Shown one piece after another: positions 34,645 to 46,375 of a DNA stretch of 64,000 nt. The DNA lies in NCBI GenBank assembly GCA_009599575.1, contig VWND01000013.1:186001-250000 (forward strand). The letters are read 5' to 3'. The DNA is from Blumeriella jaapii (taxonomy: Eukaryota; Ascomycota; Leotiomycetes; Helotiales; Drepanopezizaceae). Each line of letters starts with the position of its first letter. Position 1 is the first letter of the stretch. The notes beneath the pieces were generated by a model, which saw only the letters and a list, made by a program, of their open reading frames with translations, was not told the origin of the DNA and ran no database searches. The position numbers and the translations under genes are program-made.

Positions 34645-35201
34645 GAGGTATTCGATTGTGCCAGGGGAGTGGCCGTCGTGTCTATCGTTGCACGTTAAGA
34701 GGACGCAGTGATGATAAGAATCCAAAAAAAAAGCTATGTGATAGAATGGGAACGAACGAGTCCGTCGCAGCAATGGAATGGATGTGATGTGATGGAATAT
34801 TGCGATGTTGGAGAAGGGAAAGCAGCACGACAGAAAAGATCGTTGCTAGATGGGCGAAGGCAGTCCGTCGACAGCAGTCGCTACCGGAGTAGCCAGGAAA
34901 CTCTCAAGTTATACTGAGCACGAAGAGGAAGAAGAGAGGAAAGAGCCTTGAAGACAACGATGTTATTCAGAAACACGCGTACGCTTTGGCACATGAAGAA
35001 CGAGGAGGCCGTCTTATTTTACATTTCGAAAAGACAGGCAAGAAGAGGAAGAATAGATCACTGTCTCGAGGCCCGGCCTACCCGCTGAACGCCAGAGCCT
35101 CCCAGCCCAGTGTGAGAAAATTCTGGACCGCGGCCACATCGACGCCGAGTCTCGATAGGAGATGTCGACAATCAAACGGTCGGAGGTGCCAAGCCATTTA
35201 C

Positions 35202-36565
35202 TCATTCTGGTCGAGGGCGTTTGGCACCGTGCGGATTTTGCCAATCGCCACCAGCAGCTTGGTTCTGGTTAAAGAAAGCTGGGTTGAAATGCGGTTGTTG
35301 CATGCCTTGGAATCCGCCACCTAGAATACGTCAGAAAGTGATGAGAATGAATTTCAGCCGGCATGACATTCTCCTCTTCGTCCGGGACGTCGAGGGACCG
35401 TGGACTGGACATGAGATGAGGACTCCTTACCCGGCATTCCCCCCATCTGACCCATGCCCATAGGCATGCCCATAGCGCCGGGCATGCCAGCCATGGGCAT
35501 ACCTCCCATAGGCATTCCGCCCATCATGCCATTCAAACCGCCTCTGCCTCCTCTCATGTTGGGTCCACCTCGCATGCCGCCCATCATGCCGCCGCGGTTG
35601 AAACCTCCAAACTGGTTGTTCATGGGGTTGTTAGGAAAGCCACCCATAGGTTGGTTGAAACCACCGCCCATGTTGCCGCCCATGCCCTGGCCAGAGAAAT
35701 TCCGATTGAAGTTGTTCATGTTATTGTTCATGTTGCCTCGGGCGTTGTATCCGGCGCTTCGTCCTCGGAAGCCTCCACCAAAGTTGTTGTTTTGGCCGTT
35801 ACCTCTGTCGTTGTTGTAAGTTCCGGCTGCTGTTCGGTTGTTTGGTCCATCTTTGCCAGCCCGAGCCGGAGCATCCTTTGGAAGTGTTCTGAATGGGTTG
35901 ACGTTCGGGTTGGAGTAGGTGACCGTGTGCTTCTTGACGTATTGCTGACCCTCGCCAAACGCATCAATCTTGTGCTTAGCAGCTGTGGCAGCTTGCTGGG
36001 AGGTGAATTCGACATATGCTTGTCTGGATATTCGTGTTAGCCGTCAATCCATTGCAATGATTGATCCTGCATACCCCTTGCTCTTGCCGTTGACCTTGTG
36101 CTCTGAGAAAGTGATATCCTTCATCTCATCCTCAACTTGCGCCTGGTTGACCCAGCCTCGAACGTCGTCGTCCGTGTTCCACCAGTTCAGATCCGAGATC
36201 AGTAAAGCCGTCGTGGCTCCAGGGTCGATAGGGCGCTCGTCGGATCCCTCCTTTCTCTTGACACCCTGCTGTTGGGGGGCTTTCTTGGGGATGTTCAGCG
36301 AATCTACACCAGACTCGTCGGTACTCTTGATCTTCTGCTGCTCTGGCACCTTGTTGTCTTGACCGTTGCCCAGCTTTATATCAACATAACCATCATCTAC
36401 CTCTTCGTGCTTCACCGTCCCGTTTGATTCCGTCGCGTGGTCATTGACGGGCTCGAGGCCATCGAATTTCACGTCGCCTTCTTCATCTTTCTTGACATCA
36501 GCTTCCGGCTCCTGCTCCGTGTTGGTGTCGCCGTAAATATCGATGTCGAACTCGTCGTCAGCCAT
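35202..36565 (-). CDS. RRM protein, CPSF6/CFIm68-like
   Basis: Exons 36,075-36,565, 35,431-36,023 and 35,202-35,320; 400 residues. An acidic N-terminus (MADDEFDIDIYGD) is followed by one RNA recognition motif starting TTALLISDLNWWNTDDDVRGW (RNP2-like) and continuing through VNGKSKGQAYVEFTS (RNP1-like), split by intron 1. The second half is Asn/Gly/Met-rich with RGG and repeated GGMPM motifs, ending GAKRPRPE. The tryptophan-rich LxWW RRM and the low-complexity tail match fungal relatives of the cleavage factor Im 68 kDa subunit, which guides poly(A) site choice in the nucleus. A more general mRNA-binding role cannot be excluded. It is divergently arranged with Sec61 gamma. Confidence 0.8.
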
Positions 36566-37198
36566 TGCGCCTGTAGTGAAGACCTGAAGTCTGCGTGTGT
36601 TTGAAGATTGCTCTCTATTGGTTTAATGACAGCCTGATACTATTCAACAGCAAAGGATTTCTGTAGGATAAAAACATGAAGATCAGCGCGTGAAAGTTAT
36701 TTTTCGCGTTCCCACGGCCCTTGTGCGCAGAACAGAACCCAAAAAAGACAGCAGGAGAACAAATACTTGGATAAGATACAGATACGTACACTCCTGAAAC
36801 CACAGAGAACTACTGCCAAGTCTGATAGCCTTCTTCGGCCGATGCAGACAAATTGAGAGGGAAGAAGAAGCTCTGTGCTTGCAATCTTCAATGTTTCGGG
36901 GCACAGACAGGCTTTGAAGACAGTCTGAGAGGTGATCTGAAGAGAACAAAGTCTAGCCTCAGATTGAAAGCAATAGCAGATCCAATCCGACCGACAGAAT
37001 GGAGGATAGTTTGGTTGTGAAGAAGACCACTCTCTTCTCCAGCCCAGCAACCCCTTCTTCTTTCTCCAGCCTAATTGACCGAGCCTTTTCTTCTCTTGTG
37101 CCTAATCACCGCGCCGGAAGAGGGATTGCTGCCGTTGATGCTTGTACGGAGTAGCTCGCAGGTCACGATATGGCCGTTAGTCGATTTGCGGATCGAAT

Positions 37199-37230
<32 letters not shown>

Positions 37231-37527
37231 TAGATGTCGAGTTCCAAAGTCGAGATGGGATGTAATGTCTGGGTGCGAAGATGCGGGAGGTAAAGTTGAG
37301 CTACGCGCTAAGCAATCCCAAGAGGTCTTAGCTCCTGGTCACGTGTTGCTCAAGCTCGGCGACCGGTCCAATCTGGCCTCTGGCAGTCAGTCGCCCTCAA
37401 CGATAATTATCTTTCGAGCTTCAGCACAACATCACCTCCTCCACTTCTACACAACTGCCACCTCGTCGCTGTCTGCCTCCGATACTCGCCAACAGAACCG
37501 AAGAAGAAACCCCACGACTCTGCAATC
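36566..37527. other. Divergent intergenic region with CGT triplet repeat
   Basis: Separates the RRM gene and Sec61 gamma. A (CGT)n tract lies at 37,199-37,229. Pyrimidine-rich stretches precede the Sec61 gamma ATG. No additional gene is supported. Confidence 0.55.
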
Positions 37528-37995
37528 ATGTCCGATCAAATCCTCCAAGAGTTCATGGACATCCCCCGGGATTTTATCAAAGACGGGACGCAATTCGTTA
37601 ACAAGTGCACCAAGCGTACGAGTACCCCATACCTCTGCGATTCGAGACCGCTCTGGGGCATCTGCGCTGCGCTGGTTCTGTTCGATGGAGAGAAAGTCAA
37701 GTGGCTGGCATGAAAATTCATGTCACAAACCCCCTAGATCGCAGCGTCGGAGGCAGCGCAGACCTCTGGACATCCAAACGCAACTGGATCTGAGCTAACT
37801 GTCAACAGCTGACCGCAGAGAATTCATCAAGATCTCGCAAGCTGTGGGTGTTGGATTTCTCGTCATGGGTGCTGTTGGATACTTGGTCAAGCTCAGTCAG
37901 TACCCTACCTCCCACTATTACAGGCGCGTTCAATATCTTACATGCCAACTCCAGTCCACATCCCCGTCAACAACATCTTAGTAGGAGGCGCATAG
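37528..37995 (+). CDS. SSS1: Sec61 translocon gamma subunit
   Basis: Three exons (37,528-37,615, 37,809-37,895, 37,955-37,995) encode 71 residues: MSDQILQEFMDIPRDFIKDGTQF, then FVNKCTKPDRREFIKISQAVG and the single tail membrane helix [28 protein letters not shown]. Both motif content and length are standard for SecE/Sec61-gamma. It clamps the Sec61 channel in the ER membrane for co-translational protein import. Both introns are GT-AG. Confidence 0.96.
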
Positions 37996-39710
37996 GTTAG
38001 AGAAAGGTGTACGAACTGGTCGAATTTTACATCGCCATTTGGCGGTGTCCAGAGCGAGGACCAGACGGACGATGGTACTTAGGCCTCAGGGGCATTTTCC
38101 TTGGACCCAGGCTGCTGCGTGTACAATACTCTGGACTGGGGCTTAATGGCAAAGCACCGACTATGGATGGGAAAAGGATTTAGCATGCTTCGGCGTATTC
38201 ACTGCCAGGTGGTTGTACTATTGATGGGAAGTACGGAGCAATGCGAAGGATTTCGTGACATACGAGTTAACGAGTTACGGTCGCCAGTGGTTGAATCTCT
38301 CAATGCGGAAACAGTACGGGATTGCGAGGCCGAGTTAGTGCTCCGGAAAGCAACTTGCAAGATGAATAGTGTTATGGTAGGGAAATCACAACCCTTATGA
38401 TATATACCCGGTGCTTTGTGTGTGCTTTCTGTTCGCTCTTCCCGCGCTCCTTGTCGTTGGTGTTGGTTTACAGAAACACGTACAGATATCATTTTCAGTT
38501 CAAGATCTACGTACAGCACTACAGATTGTTGATACCCTCCCTAACTTAGTGTTTCACACTTCTCAAGTCTTCTTCATCAGCACGCCGCACGTCATTACCT
38601 CGAAGAAGAAAAAAAAAAGATGCTGTACAAGTCTCGGCTGTCAAAATCTGCAGTTGGTAATAGCAAGCAAGCTGAATCTCCATATCAGCACAGCATTCCG
38701 AATCTTACACATGATCTCCGTGCAAGGGTCCTGGCTGTCCCCTTCGCCCGCTTCCCTAGATCAACGCGAGCGCCTCCGTTGCAGGCCATTTCCTCTTCCA
38801 TGTGCGTCGTATCGGGGCATACGCCTCCTTCCACACGAGAGCGAACAAGCTTTGTCAGTCAGCACTGCAGCATGCCAAAAAGGGGTTCGAGGTTCGAGCT
38901 GTAAGAGCATTGGCCGGACAACGTTAAGCGAGACGTGGTGTTTTCTCTGCTGTCGCTGTCCACACCTGCAGTAGCAGGGCTGAGATGTGGAGTCGTTGTG
39001 GCATCAAGGCTACAAAATGCGGAGCAAAATCGTGATATAATCATCCGACGGGTCTTCATCCCAGCTTGTGTGACGTTCTGGTCCCCCGCTTTCAAGGACG
39101 TTGTGGCCAATATCCATGCTTTCTTCGCAACTTCTGTTCTGTTTTGATTCGCTTGGATAACATGTCCTCGCGGATTGGCTAAGGCAGGCAGGCTTATGGG
39201 ACTGATCTGATTCTGGTTGTCTTTGTTCTACCTGGGGTTGCCTCACGTCAGCAAGAGCAGTCTCTTCCCAGCGTTTGCTCTTCTCTCATGAATTCATCAC
39301 GACAACTGAAAACTGGAGTAGCGATGAGCTACTTTGCAATTCTTAATCATCCGAGTCCTCGTCTCCCGGACGGAAGCATCCTGCTAGACTCTGATCTCGC
39401 TGGGAAAATCAGCAATCAATGCGGCGGCGTTGATATCGGCGCGAGGTTCTACAAGAGAAGTTCATGTATCTTCACATGCCGAACATCTGAAAAAAAGACG
39501 CAAGATTATACGAATCTTTGGCCCGGAGAAGGTGCGTCAGCCATGAACTGACCAGGATACCGTAAGCATTTCATACATAAGACATCAGCCGCAGCAGCAC
39601 GTATCGCTTTCGCTCGAAAGATTCTCAAATGCCTTCATGGCGTTCCATCCAAACCCATTCTCTGCTCATTGAATCATCCCGCGATAGCTACCAACAGGGT
39701 ACAAGCCAAG
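37996..39710. other. Gene-free spacer
   Basis: Sec61 gamma 3' UTR and about 1.6 kb without a supported gene. The longest frame (38,411-38,974, plus) has no domain and spans a poly-A tract. No repeat shared with the island is seen. Confidence 0.5.
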
Positions 39711-40961
39711 ATGACTGGTTCTGGATACGTCAATGAGAATCTACCCTTCGGCAACAACCCATTCGTCAATATCCCCTCGGATGTCAACAGGAACCCTTTC
39801 CGTCTCGTTTTGCTTGATCTGGCGTTTGTCGTCCACCTGCGCAGGCTTCTCATCAAGATCATTTTACCCTTGGGGCCTGACGTCTCGAGGGAACTAGACG
39901 AGCTGTACCCGTCGTGGGCCAACATCAAGGACATCGCTCTCCACACTTTCCTCCTCGCCACGCAACTCGTTTTGATATGCTCGCTCCCGGTCATTGCGGC
40001 GATGTTCTGGCTGGTCCCAGGCTTTGTACATATCGTCTTCGTCGTCGTTTTCTGGGGGTGTACGTGGGTTGTTATGAGACTACTCAACGGATGGCCAACC
40101 ACAGAGTGTCTGGTGGGACTGCCTGATGGATTAGATCCGGTCAACGACGAAAAGGAATTGTGGTTCTTTATCAATGGGGTTGCTACCGGGTATGCCTACC
40201 TAGCCATTCAGACATCCTCTGCAGCGTGGACTTACCGAGACCAGGAAGAATTGGCTACAGTCCAACCTTACTCTTCTTTCTCAAACCTTCCAGCGCGAGA
40301 TCGTGGGCATTCACAATACCACGTCAGTCTTCTCTTTCTTGTTTCCGATAACAGTGCTCATATGGCTAACACGCCCAGGCACGGATTCATCTTTGATCTG
40401 ATCGAATGCCTCGTCCAACGGGATCTCGACTACAAGACCCGCGACATCCGGCAAGGACGAGCCCAAATCCGCGCCGCTCTCGCCGCACCCGCGACCAAAA
40501 AGCTGGTCCTGATCCTGCACTCCCAGGGCGGCATCGAGGGCTCCTCCATTCTCGACTGGCTCCTCGCCGACCTCTCGCACGAAGTCATCGGCAAGCTCGA
40601 GATCTTCACCTTCGGCAACGCCGCGCGCCGCTTCAACAACCCGCTCGTCAGCAAGCCCGCCTCGCCCCTCGTCGACGAGAGCAAAGGCGGCCGCGGCGAG
40701 CGCGTCATCAAGCACATCGAGCACTACGCCAACTCCAAGGACTTCGTCGCGAACCTCGGCGTCCTGGAGTTCACCAGCCCCAAGGCGCAGCCGTTCGCGG
40801 ACGGCAACGCCTTCTTCGGCAAGGTGTTCGTGAGGGAGGGCTCCGGTCACCTGCTGAACATGCATTACCTGGACAAGATGTTCACGATGGTCAATGGGGT
40901 GGTAGATGAGAGCGGCAACAAGTTTATGAACTCGATGGTGCAGAGGAGGTTCGTTCGGTGA
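39711..40961 (+). CDS. Membrane-anchored alpha/beta hydrolase-like protein
   Basis: Three exons, 39,711-40,189, 40,245-40,322 and 40,379-40,961, 379 residues. The introns are placed to restore KNWLQSNLTLLSQTF and GIHNTTHGFIFDLIECL. The unspliced frame is also open, so naive calling would add about 53 spurious residues. Two or three hydrophobic segments lie at about residues 75-125 (TFLLATQLVLICSLPVIAAMF, then IVFVVVFWGCTWVVM). The C-terminal half has the nucleophile elbow LHSQGG (Ser about 234) and a later HIEHYANSKDFV and GHLLNMHYL, which provide Asp and His candidates. This looks like a serine hydrolase/lipase-like fold common as an uncharacterised family in ascomycetes. The substrate is unknown. 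Confidence 0.75.
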   Translation: MTGSGYVNENLPFGNNPFVNIPSDVNRNPFRLVLLDLAFVVHLRRLLIKIILPLGPDVSRELDELYPSWANIKDIALHTFLLATQLVLICSLPVIAAMFWLVPGFVHIVFVVVFWGCTWVVMRLLNGWPTTECLVGLPDGLDPVNDEKELWFFINGVATGYAYLAIQTSSAAWTYRDQEELATVQPYSSFSNLPARDRGHSQYHVSLLFLVSDNSAHMANTPRHGFIFDLIECLVQRDLDYKTRDIRQGRAQIRAALAAPATKKLVLILHSQGGIEGSSILDWLLADLSHEVIGKLEIFTFGNAARRFNNPLVSKPASPLVDESKGGRGERVIKHIEHYANSKDFVANLGVLEFTSPKAQPFADGNAFFGKVFVREGSGHLLNMHYLDKMFTMVNGVVDESGNKFMNSMVQRRFVR

Positions 40962-42964
40962 TGCTCTTCTTTTATCTTCGTTCGAGGATCTCGGACCAGG
41001 CTGACGGGGTGTAGACAGTCGCGACATGGCGTCAGGGAGGAGAACGGGGCCGGAGAGACGAACGGGACGCTTGAGCATAAGCAGATCAAGGACGTCTCCC
41101 GGCTGTGGATGTATAGGAATGGGAGAAGTCCGGAAGATGGTGGGTTCGTGCCGCCTATCAGACCGACGACTCCGTGAGATCTTCCTGGATCCTCCGAGTT
41201 TTTTGGATCTTGAGAGATCTGTGTCGTTCATGGCTAGTTTGACGGCTTGCTACTGACTTGGCCTTGGTCTGCGGAGTATCCTGGGAGTAGATCAAGCGCG
41301 CGGCCGGACGAGGATGACATGACACGCAAATCGATATGCATTTTCCCTCAAACCCGAATGTCCTCTTCAATCAGAACCTACATTTTACATTTCTAAGAAT
41401 TGGCCAAAAGTTGAACTGCGTGACCCAATCCGGTGGAGTCGCGGTCGGCGTTCCGATTATGGCTTTGATAGCTCAAGCTCTTTGTCAAGTAGCATCGTGC
41501 AACGGTAGTTAGTTGCCTTCACTGGGCTCGTGGAGTGCCGAGTCGAACTCATGTGCCCATTCTCAGCTTGCATTGCCAGAAGCGTGACGGCAAGAGAAAA
41601 GTGATGGTTCCGCACAGCGGGCGAGGCTTTGCGAGGAAATGGTCAGCAAACGCATTTGTAGCAATCTAAGGACTTCTTTCTGCTTCTCAAATTTATGCCA
41701 ACGATTAAGACTGCCCAGAACCTCCCATGGTCGTGTTAGACTTGTTTTCCGCATTTTCGCGGAGATGAGGCTGGCGGGATGAGGTCCACCGAATTGGAAT
41801 AGCCAGTTTGATATGAATCTGGACAAGATTGAGAGTTGCGCGCTTGAAAATAATGTAAGTGGGATGAGTGGTGCGATCCTGGCATCCCTAAATCAAATAC
41901 ACAGACGATGAAGCGGGGAATGCAGTGACCCCATGTGTGTATGCGAGATGGAATATGTCATATCCACTCTCTCCGGATTCAGGAACTTGCCCTCATAACC
42001 CGACCTTGAAGAATCCTGTTGTATGTACACCTGATGTAGAGACTTATTGTTTGTAGCCATCAAAAAACATTCGGCAGATCTGTCTCCTCGTCCGTCTTTT
42101 GAGGCATAACAATCTTTCAATCAAGTCTTAGCAAGATTGTATTTCTCACAGTCGTGCGGTATTTGATTCTCTCGCAGTATCCAAGCATGTGTTCTGGGTT
42201 TGTGTTCTAGCGGTCGACCTTCACACCAAGCTGTCATGTCTGGTTTTGTTGACATCGCTTAGCATCGGGGGAAAATTTCAGGGGTTGTTGACTTAATTGG
42301 AGTCGACCCATGAGAGTCAATGAAGAACAAACTGCTGCTTACATTGAAATGCCCTCAAAAAAAAATATAAAGAATTAACGTACGTCGAGTGGAATAGAAC
42401 AAATCTCGAAATAGACAGATATGAACGTCGTGGTAAAAAGAGGATCGTGGGGTTTGCCCTCTCGCATCTCTGACGTGTGGCCATGCTAAGCGATAGATGA
42501 CTTCCGACGGACGATTGCACATGAAAGGCTATTCGGCACGAGGCTGCAAAGCAATTACTTAGAAGCATCTGACATTTTTTTTAAATGAAGTCCTCGTCTG
42601 ACGGAAACGCTTACAGAACACAGGTGTATGCGGAGAAGGCCTATCGGCTCGCCATCTTGACCGAAGAATGTAAAGGAGGATGGAAGAAAACGAAAGGAAA
42701 GGAAAGAACTTGTGAAATTAACGATCAGGTGTCGGAGGTAGGAGCAGGATCTAGTGCGTACAACAAGCTTCCTCACCAGTGAGCAGGCAATGGCATGAAT
42801 TGTTTGTAGAATTTGAAGTGGCGCTAAGTGCATACATAAGTCTATTGCTCATTCCTGCAACCAAAACCCAGACAGGAACGCCTGTGCCGCGGATATATTG
42901 TACTGTACATTGGAACTTCACGCATTACCCCTCCCCACCACTATCCTATCTACAAATTCGTCGC
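40962..42964. other. Gene-free spacer
   Basis: About 2 kb between convergent genes. Only short frames without recognisable motifs are present. One TACTGTACA motif occurs near 42,900, close to the end of the minus-strand gene. Confidence 0.5.
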
Positions 42965-44761
42965 CTAACAGTCGTGCTCGAATGGTATATAGTTGTTTAA
43001 CTCCCTGATTCTGGCCGCCCTCTTTCCCGTCACCAGATGCAGCAACATTTCGTTCCTGGGGGCATCGATGCCCAGCTCGTATGCTCTCCGGTGCAGATAG
43101 CCGTTGTGGAACATGATTTCCGTGCGGTTACCAGCCCGGACATCTTGCAGCATCTTGGTCAGGTTCTTGCCGCTCTTCCGGATCTTGCTTACGATAACGG
43201 CGTAGAGCTTCTCGGGAGCGAAGTCGTCGTGGATTTGCGGGAGAGATTGCAGTTCCGGGAACGAGCGGATGAGGTACGACATCTCGTTGAGGAGAGCGCG
43301 CATCGCCTGGGATGCGGCGAAGTTGTAAAGCAGGTGGTCATTGGTCGTATCGTAAACCACGGAGAGCGGGCCGATGACGGCGTTGGCGACCAGTTGCTGA
43401 AGCTGGGAGGCGAAGAAACTCTTGTGGCCGAGAGTCTTGGTGCTCAGGCATGGAGTCCGGGCGAGGGTGCCGACGAGATGTTTGGCGCCTGCTGACCAGC
43501 TCATGTCTGTTCTGCGTAGCGTCCCTGTTCCCCCATGGGACCTTGAGACGTAATCTTGTGGGAGCTTAGAACATTGCAGCTGACCAGGTTCCTTCTCGAT
43601 GATAGTGAAGTGGCGCTCAGTTGCCTCGAGATTATGTGTGATATTGCCAAGGATGTAGGTTGGTCGGCGGTAAGGATCGGTAAAGACTTTCTCGTTGACC
43701 AGTTCAGCAAGCCCTAGACCATCGTTGATGAACAAAATGGTCGAGCTTTCTCTGAGGCGATCCTTTATTGTGAGCAACGCTTTGACTGTCCTCTCAGTCG
43801 GTGTTGCCACGATTAAGGTGTCTATTGGGTATCTCGGTGGTTCTGACGTGTGCTCGGTATTCGGACCAAACCCTACGAATCGCTGTCGGTCATCTTGCCT
43901 CTTGAATTCTGCAGATGACTCGATATGGAAATTGGTCTGGGTTTCTAGCTTGTTGCCCTTGATGACATGGATCGCAGCCTCCTCGTCGTGCCAATACTGC
44001 ATCATCAGTGGACGATGCATCAACAGTGTGACTGGAGGGGGTTGAGGTAAGGCGGCGATAGAGTGAGCAATGTATTTCCCAACAGTGTCAAGTCCCAGCA
44101 CGTGAATTGTCCGGTTCAAAGGCTCTGACTGGGAGCCTGGGTCTACCAATGCAGTCACATACTTTTCCCAGTTCTCATACACCTTTTCAGGACCATGTTG
44201 GTCTCGCAGTGCCCACGCCATCTCCAGATCTTCCCCAGTCTCGGCTTCCTGTTTCTCGTATGCTGCATGCCAATCATCATAAGCGGACCCATTCTCGAAT
44301 TCTTGCCAGTCGGGTAATTGTGTCGTATCTTCCACGGGTGGATCCTTTTTCATAACACTTCCCGCTTCTGGATCCGTTGCTTTACTCCAAGGTGACCACG
44401 GTACAAGAAATTGGTATAGATCTGGGTGGAACGACTCGATCTCGCCTTCTGCAGTAGTGCCGTCTGGATACTGGTGAACCTGATTCGCATCTTTTGCGTG
44501 CAACGATTGTTCATCCCCGGTATTGGTACTCGCTGGCTGCGGTGTCGTTCTCGAGGGCTCTAATTTGCTTCTTCCAGACTCGACTGGGGCCTGCGCATTT
44601 TGAAGATTCGAGTCCCTTGCATCATGACCTTCCGTGCCTCTTCCATTCTGCATCTGTGATGGCTCCGCGGACGTGGGCTCCTCCAAGGCTCCGTCGTTGC
44701 CACTCTCCTGCTCCGAGATTACTCGATCCTCTGTTGACGGGTCTTTTTGCGTTTTATACAT
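42965..44761 (-). CDS. Ketopantoate reductase-like protein lacking the catalytic lysine
   Basis: Single exon, 598 residues from the first in-frame ATG (44,761). The frame stays open to about 45,035 with protein-like sequence (for example ATRYFFFLHNGSYWWPRR) but no ATG, so an upstream exon is possible. Residues 1-215 are polar and low in structure. Residue 219 onward starts a Rossmann-like fold with a degenerate dinucleotide motif (HVLGLDTVGKYIAHS), followed by DTLIVATPT and FINDGLGLAELV, the PanE/ApbA substrate-loop equivalent. The C-terminal helical domain reads SQLQQLVANAVIGPLSVVYD where active enzymes have W-x-K-L-x-x-N-A; the lysine is Gln456. Yeast Cbs2 is a non-enzymatic relative in mitochondrial translation, so a similar structural role is conceivable (inference). 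Confidence 0.75.
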   Translation of the reverse strand: MYKTQKDPSTEDRVISEQESGNDGALEEPTSAEPSQMQNGRGTEGHDARDSNLQNAQAPVESGRSKLEPSRTTPQPASTNTGDEQSLHAKDANQVHQYPDGTTAEGEIESFHPDLYQFLVPWSPWSKATDPEAGSVMKKDPPVEDTTQLPDWQEFENGSAYDDWHAAYEKQEAETGEDLEMAWALRDQHGPEKVYENWEKYVTALVDPGSQSEPLNRTIHVLGLDTVGKYIAHSIAALPQPPPVTLLMHRPLMMQYWHDEEAAIHVIKGNKLETQTNFHIESSAEFKRQDDRQRFVGFGPNTEHTSEPPRYPIDTLIVATPTERTVKALLTIKDRLRESSTILFINDGLGLAELVNEKVFTDPYRRPTYILGNITHNLEATERHFTIIEKEPGQLQCSKLPQDYVSRSHGGTGTLRRTDMSWSAGAKHLVGTLARTPCLSTKTLGHKSFFASQLQQLVANAVIGPLSVVYDTTNDHLLYNFAASQAMRALLNEMSYLIRSFPELQSLPQIHDDFAPEKLYAVIVSKIRKSGKNLTKMLQDVRAGNRTEIMFHNGYLHRRAYELGIDAPRNEMLLHLVTGKRAARIRELNNYIPFEHDC

Positions 44762-45035
44762 CCTCACTCCAGCCGCTCGACCACCCTTTTCCGCGTCCAG
44801 TTTCTCGATCACCGCCAGCCTAGTCGTACACTTCCTTTCTCTCTCCCCCTTCCTCCTCGGCCACCAGTAACTCCCGTTGTGCAAGAAGAAGAAATAGCGC
44901 GTGGCCCCCCGGCCCACGCCGATGTTATCGTAGAGCCATGCGTCGTTACGAGGTATCCTTCGAAACACCCGCAACAGCGGACCGCCGCGAGTTGGAAGAG
45001 ACAGGATGAAGATTTCTCCAAGGTTATTGAAATCG

Positions 45036-45495
45036 ACTCATGGCAGATGTGCGACAGGCCAGATGCGCTGGCAGGAGAGAGGGCCACCAGAAAACACCGT
45101 GAATGGCGTCTATGTACACATACAGCTTGCAAGCGGACGATGAGGCGAAGGAGCCGAAGATGTACAAGACAGTCGAGCAGCAGCCGTGGTGGCGTCGGTT
45201 CGAGGTGGGGTGGAGACAGTACACTTGAACGACTTGCGTACAGAAGAGGAGAAAAGGCGATGATCGTTGTTCTTGGGTTGTGATGTCGAGGGCGAGTCTC
45301 GAGGTGTAAATAGTAAAAATCTAGAGATCATCATCACACTGGGTCGCGCTGGTACAGTAGTTGGCGTCTGTGCAAAAAAAGATAGCGCGAGGTTCTGCCG
45401 GCGGCCGCCTCGAGTTCGAATTCGTATCTGCAGTACAGGACGTTCTCGCTCTGGTCTCGACGAGAGGCGCAAACCTCTGCAACACGCACGACCAA
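45036..45495. promoter_or_regulatory. Divergent promoter region, reductase-like and C1D genes
   Basis: About 460 bp between the left open frame and the C1D start. The frame is open upstream of the chosen C1D ATG but without another ATG. No specific factor site can be claimed. Confidence 0.35.
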
Positions 45496-46375
45496 ATGGA
45501 CTCTACTAAGGTGATGTCTCTTCTCGAGGCCCTGGACGACGAGATCGATGATCTCGAGGAGTCCCTGGAGCCTCTGGTCAAGGTTGCGCTCTCCGAGACG
45601 GCCTCCAAGCTGCCCTTGCTAGACAAGGCCAAGCTCTATGTCCTCGTAACCTACGCCATCGAGTCTATGCTGTTCTGTAAGTCCGGTCGCTCAAGATGAT
45701 TGCATGCGTTTAACGGCTCTCGTTAGCATATCTGCGACTCCATGGCGTCAAGGCACGCGATCACCCCGTCTTCCAGGAGCTCACCCGGGTCAAGCAGTAT
45801 TTCGACAAGATCAAAAACATCGAGAGCCCTCCCGAGCGAACGGTGTCGGTGGACAAGGCGGCCGCTGCTCGATTCATCAAAGCAGGCTTGGTAGGTGGTG
45901 GTTGTTCGCGGTCTACCCCCAGCACGCTGGACAGGTCTTGAATGTTGCGATTGCTGACGTCTATCTACAGGCTGGCAACGATAAGTATGATCTAGTGAGA
46001 GCGGAAATGATCGCGAAGGAAAAGGCGAAGGCTCATATCCGATTCAACGAGGTCGAGAAGAAACGAAGAGCAGGGGAATTAAAGACATCCGCCGATGAAG
46101 ATTCCTCTTCTGACTCCGACTCTGCTCCAGAGTCCTCTGAGGCTGTCGCCACGGTTTCGAAGAAGAGACAGAAGCTAGATGCGGATGGGTCTAAGGCTTC
46201 TTCGGGAGCGGAGACGCCATCGAAGGAAGAGAGGATGAAGCGGACGAAGCAGGAGAGGAAAGAGAGGAAGGCCGAAACCAAGACAAGACGCGAGGCAAAA
46301 CTCAAGGTGAAGAGGGCGAAGAAGGAAAAGAAGCTGGCTGAGAAAATCGAGAAAGCCACAAAGGGCGAAGCATAA
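45496..46375 (+). CDS. LRP1: Exosome cofactor C1D/Lrp1 (Sas10/Utp3/C1D family)
   Basis: Three exons, 45,496-45,676, 45,727-45,890 and 45,971-46,375, 249 residues. The N-terminal helical domain is typical: LLEALDDEIDDLEESLEPLV, KAKLYVLVTYAIESMLFSYLRLHG and HPVFQELTRVKQYFDKIK, followed by RTVSVDKAAAARFIKAGLAGND. The C-terminus is Lys/Arg/Glu-rich (KKRQKLD, RMKRTKQERKER, KVKRAKKEKK). Lrp1/Rrp47 binds Rrp6 and supports nuclear exosome processing of 5.8S rRNA and snoRNA precursors and DNA repair. The basic tail fits RNA binding. All introns are GT-AG. Confidence 0.92.

Noticed and set aside
40406..40909. 167-codon Arg-rich plus-strand frame
   Set aside because: Shadow frame of the hydrolase exon 3, caused by high GC at third positions.
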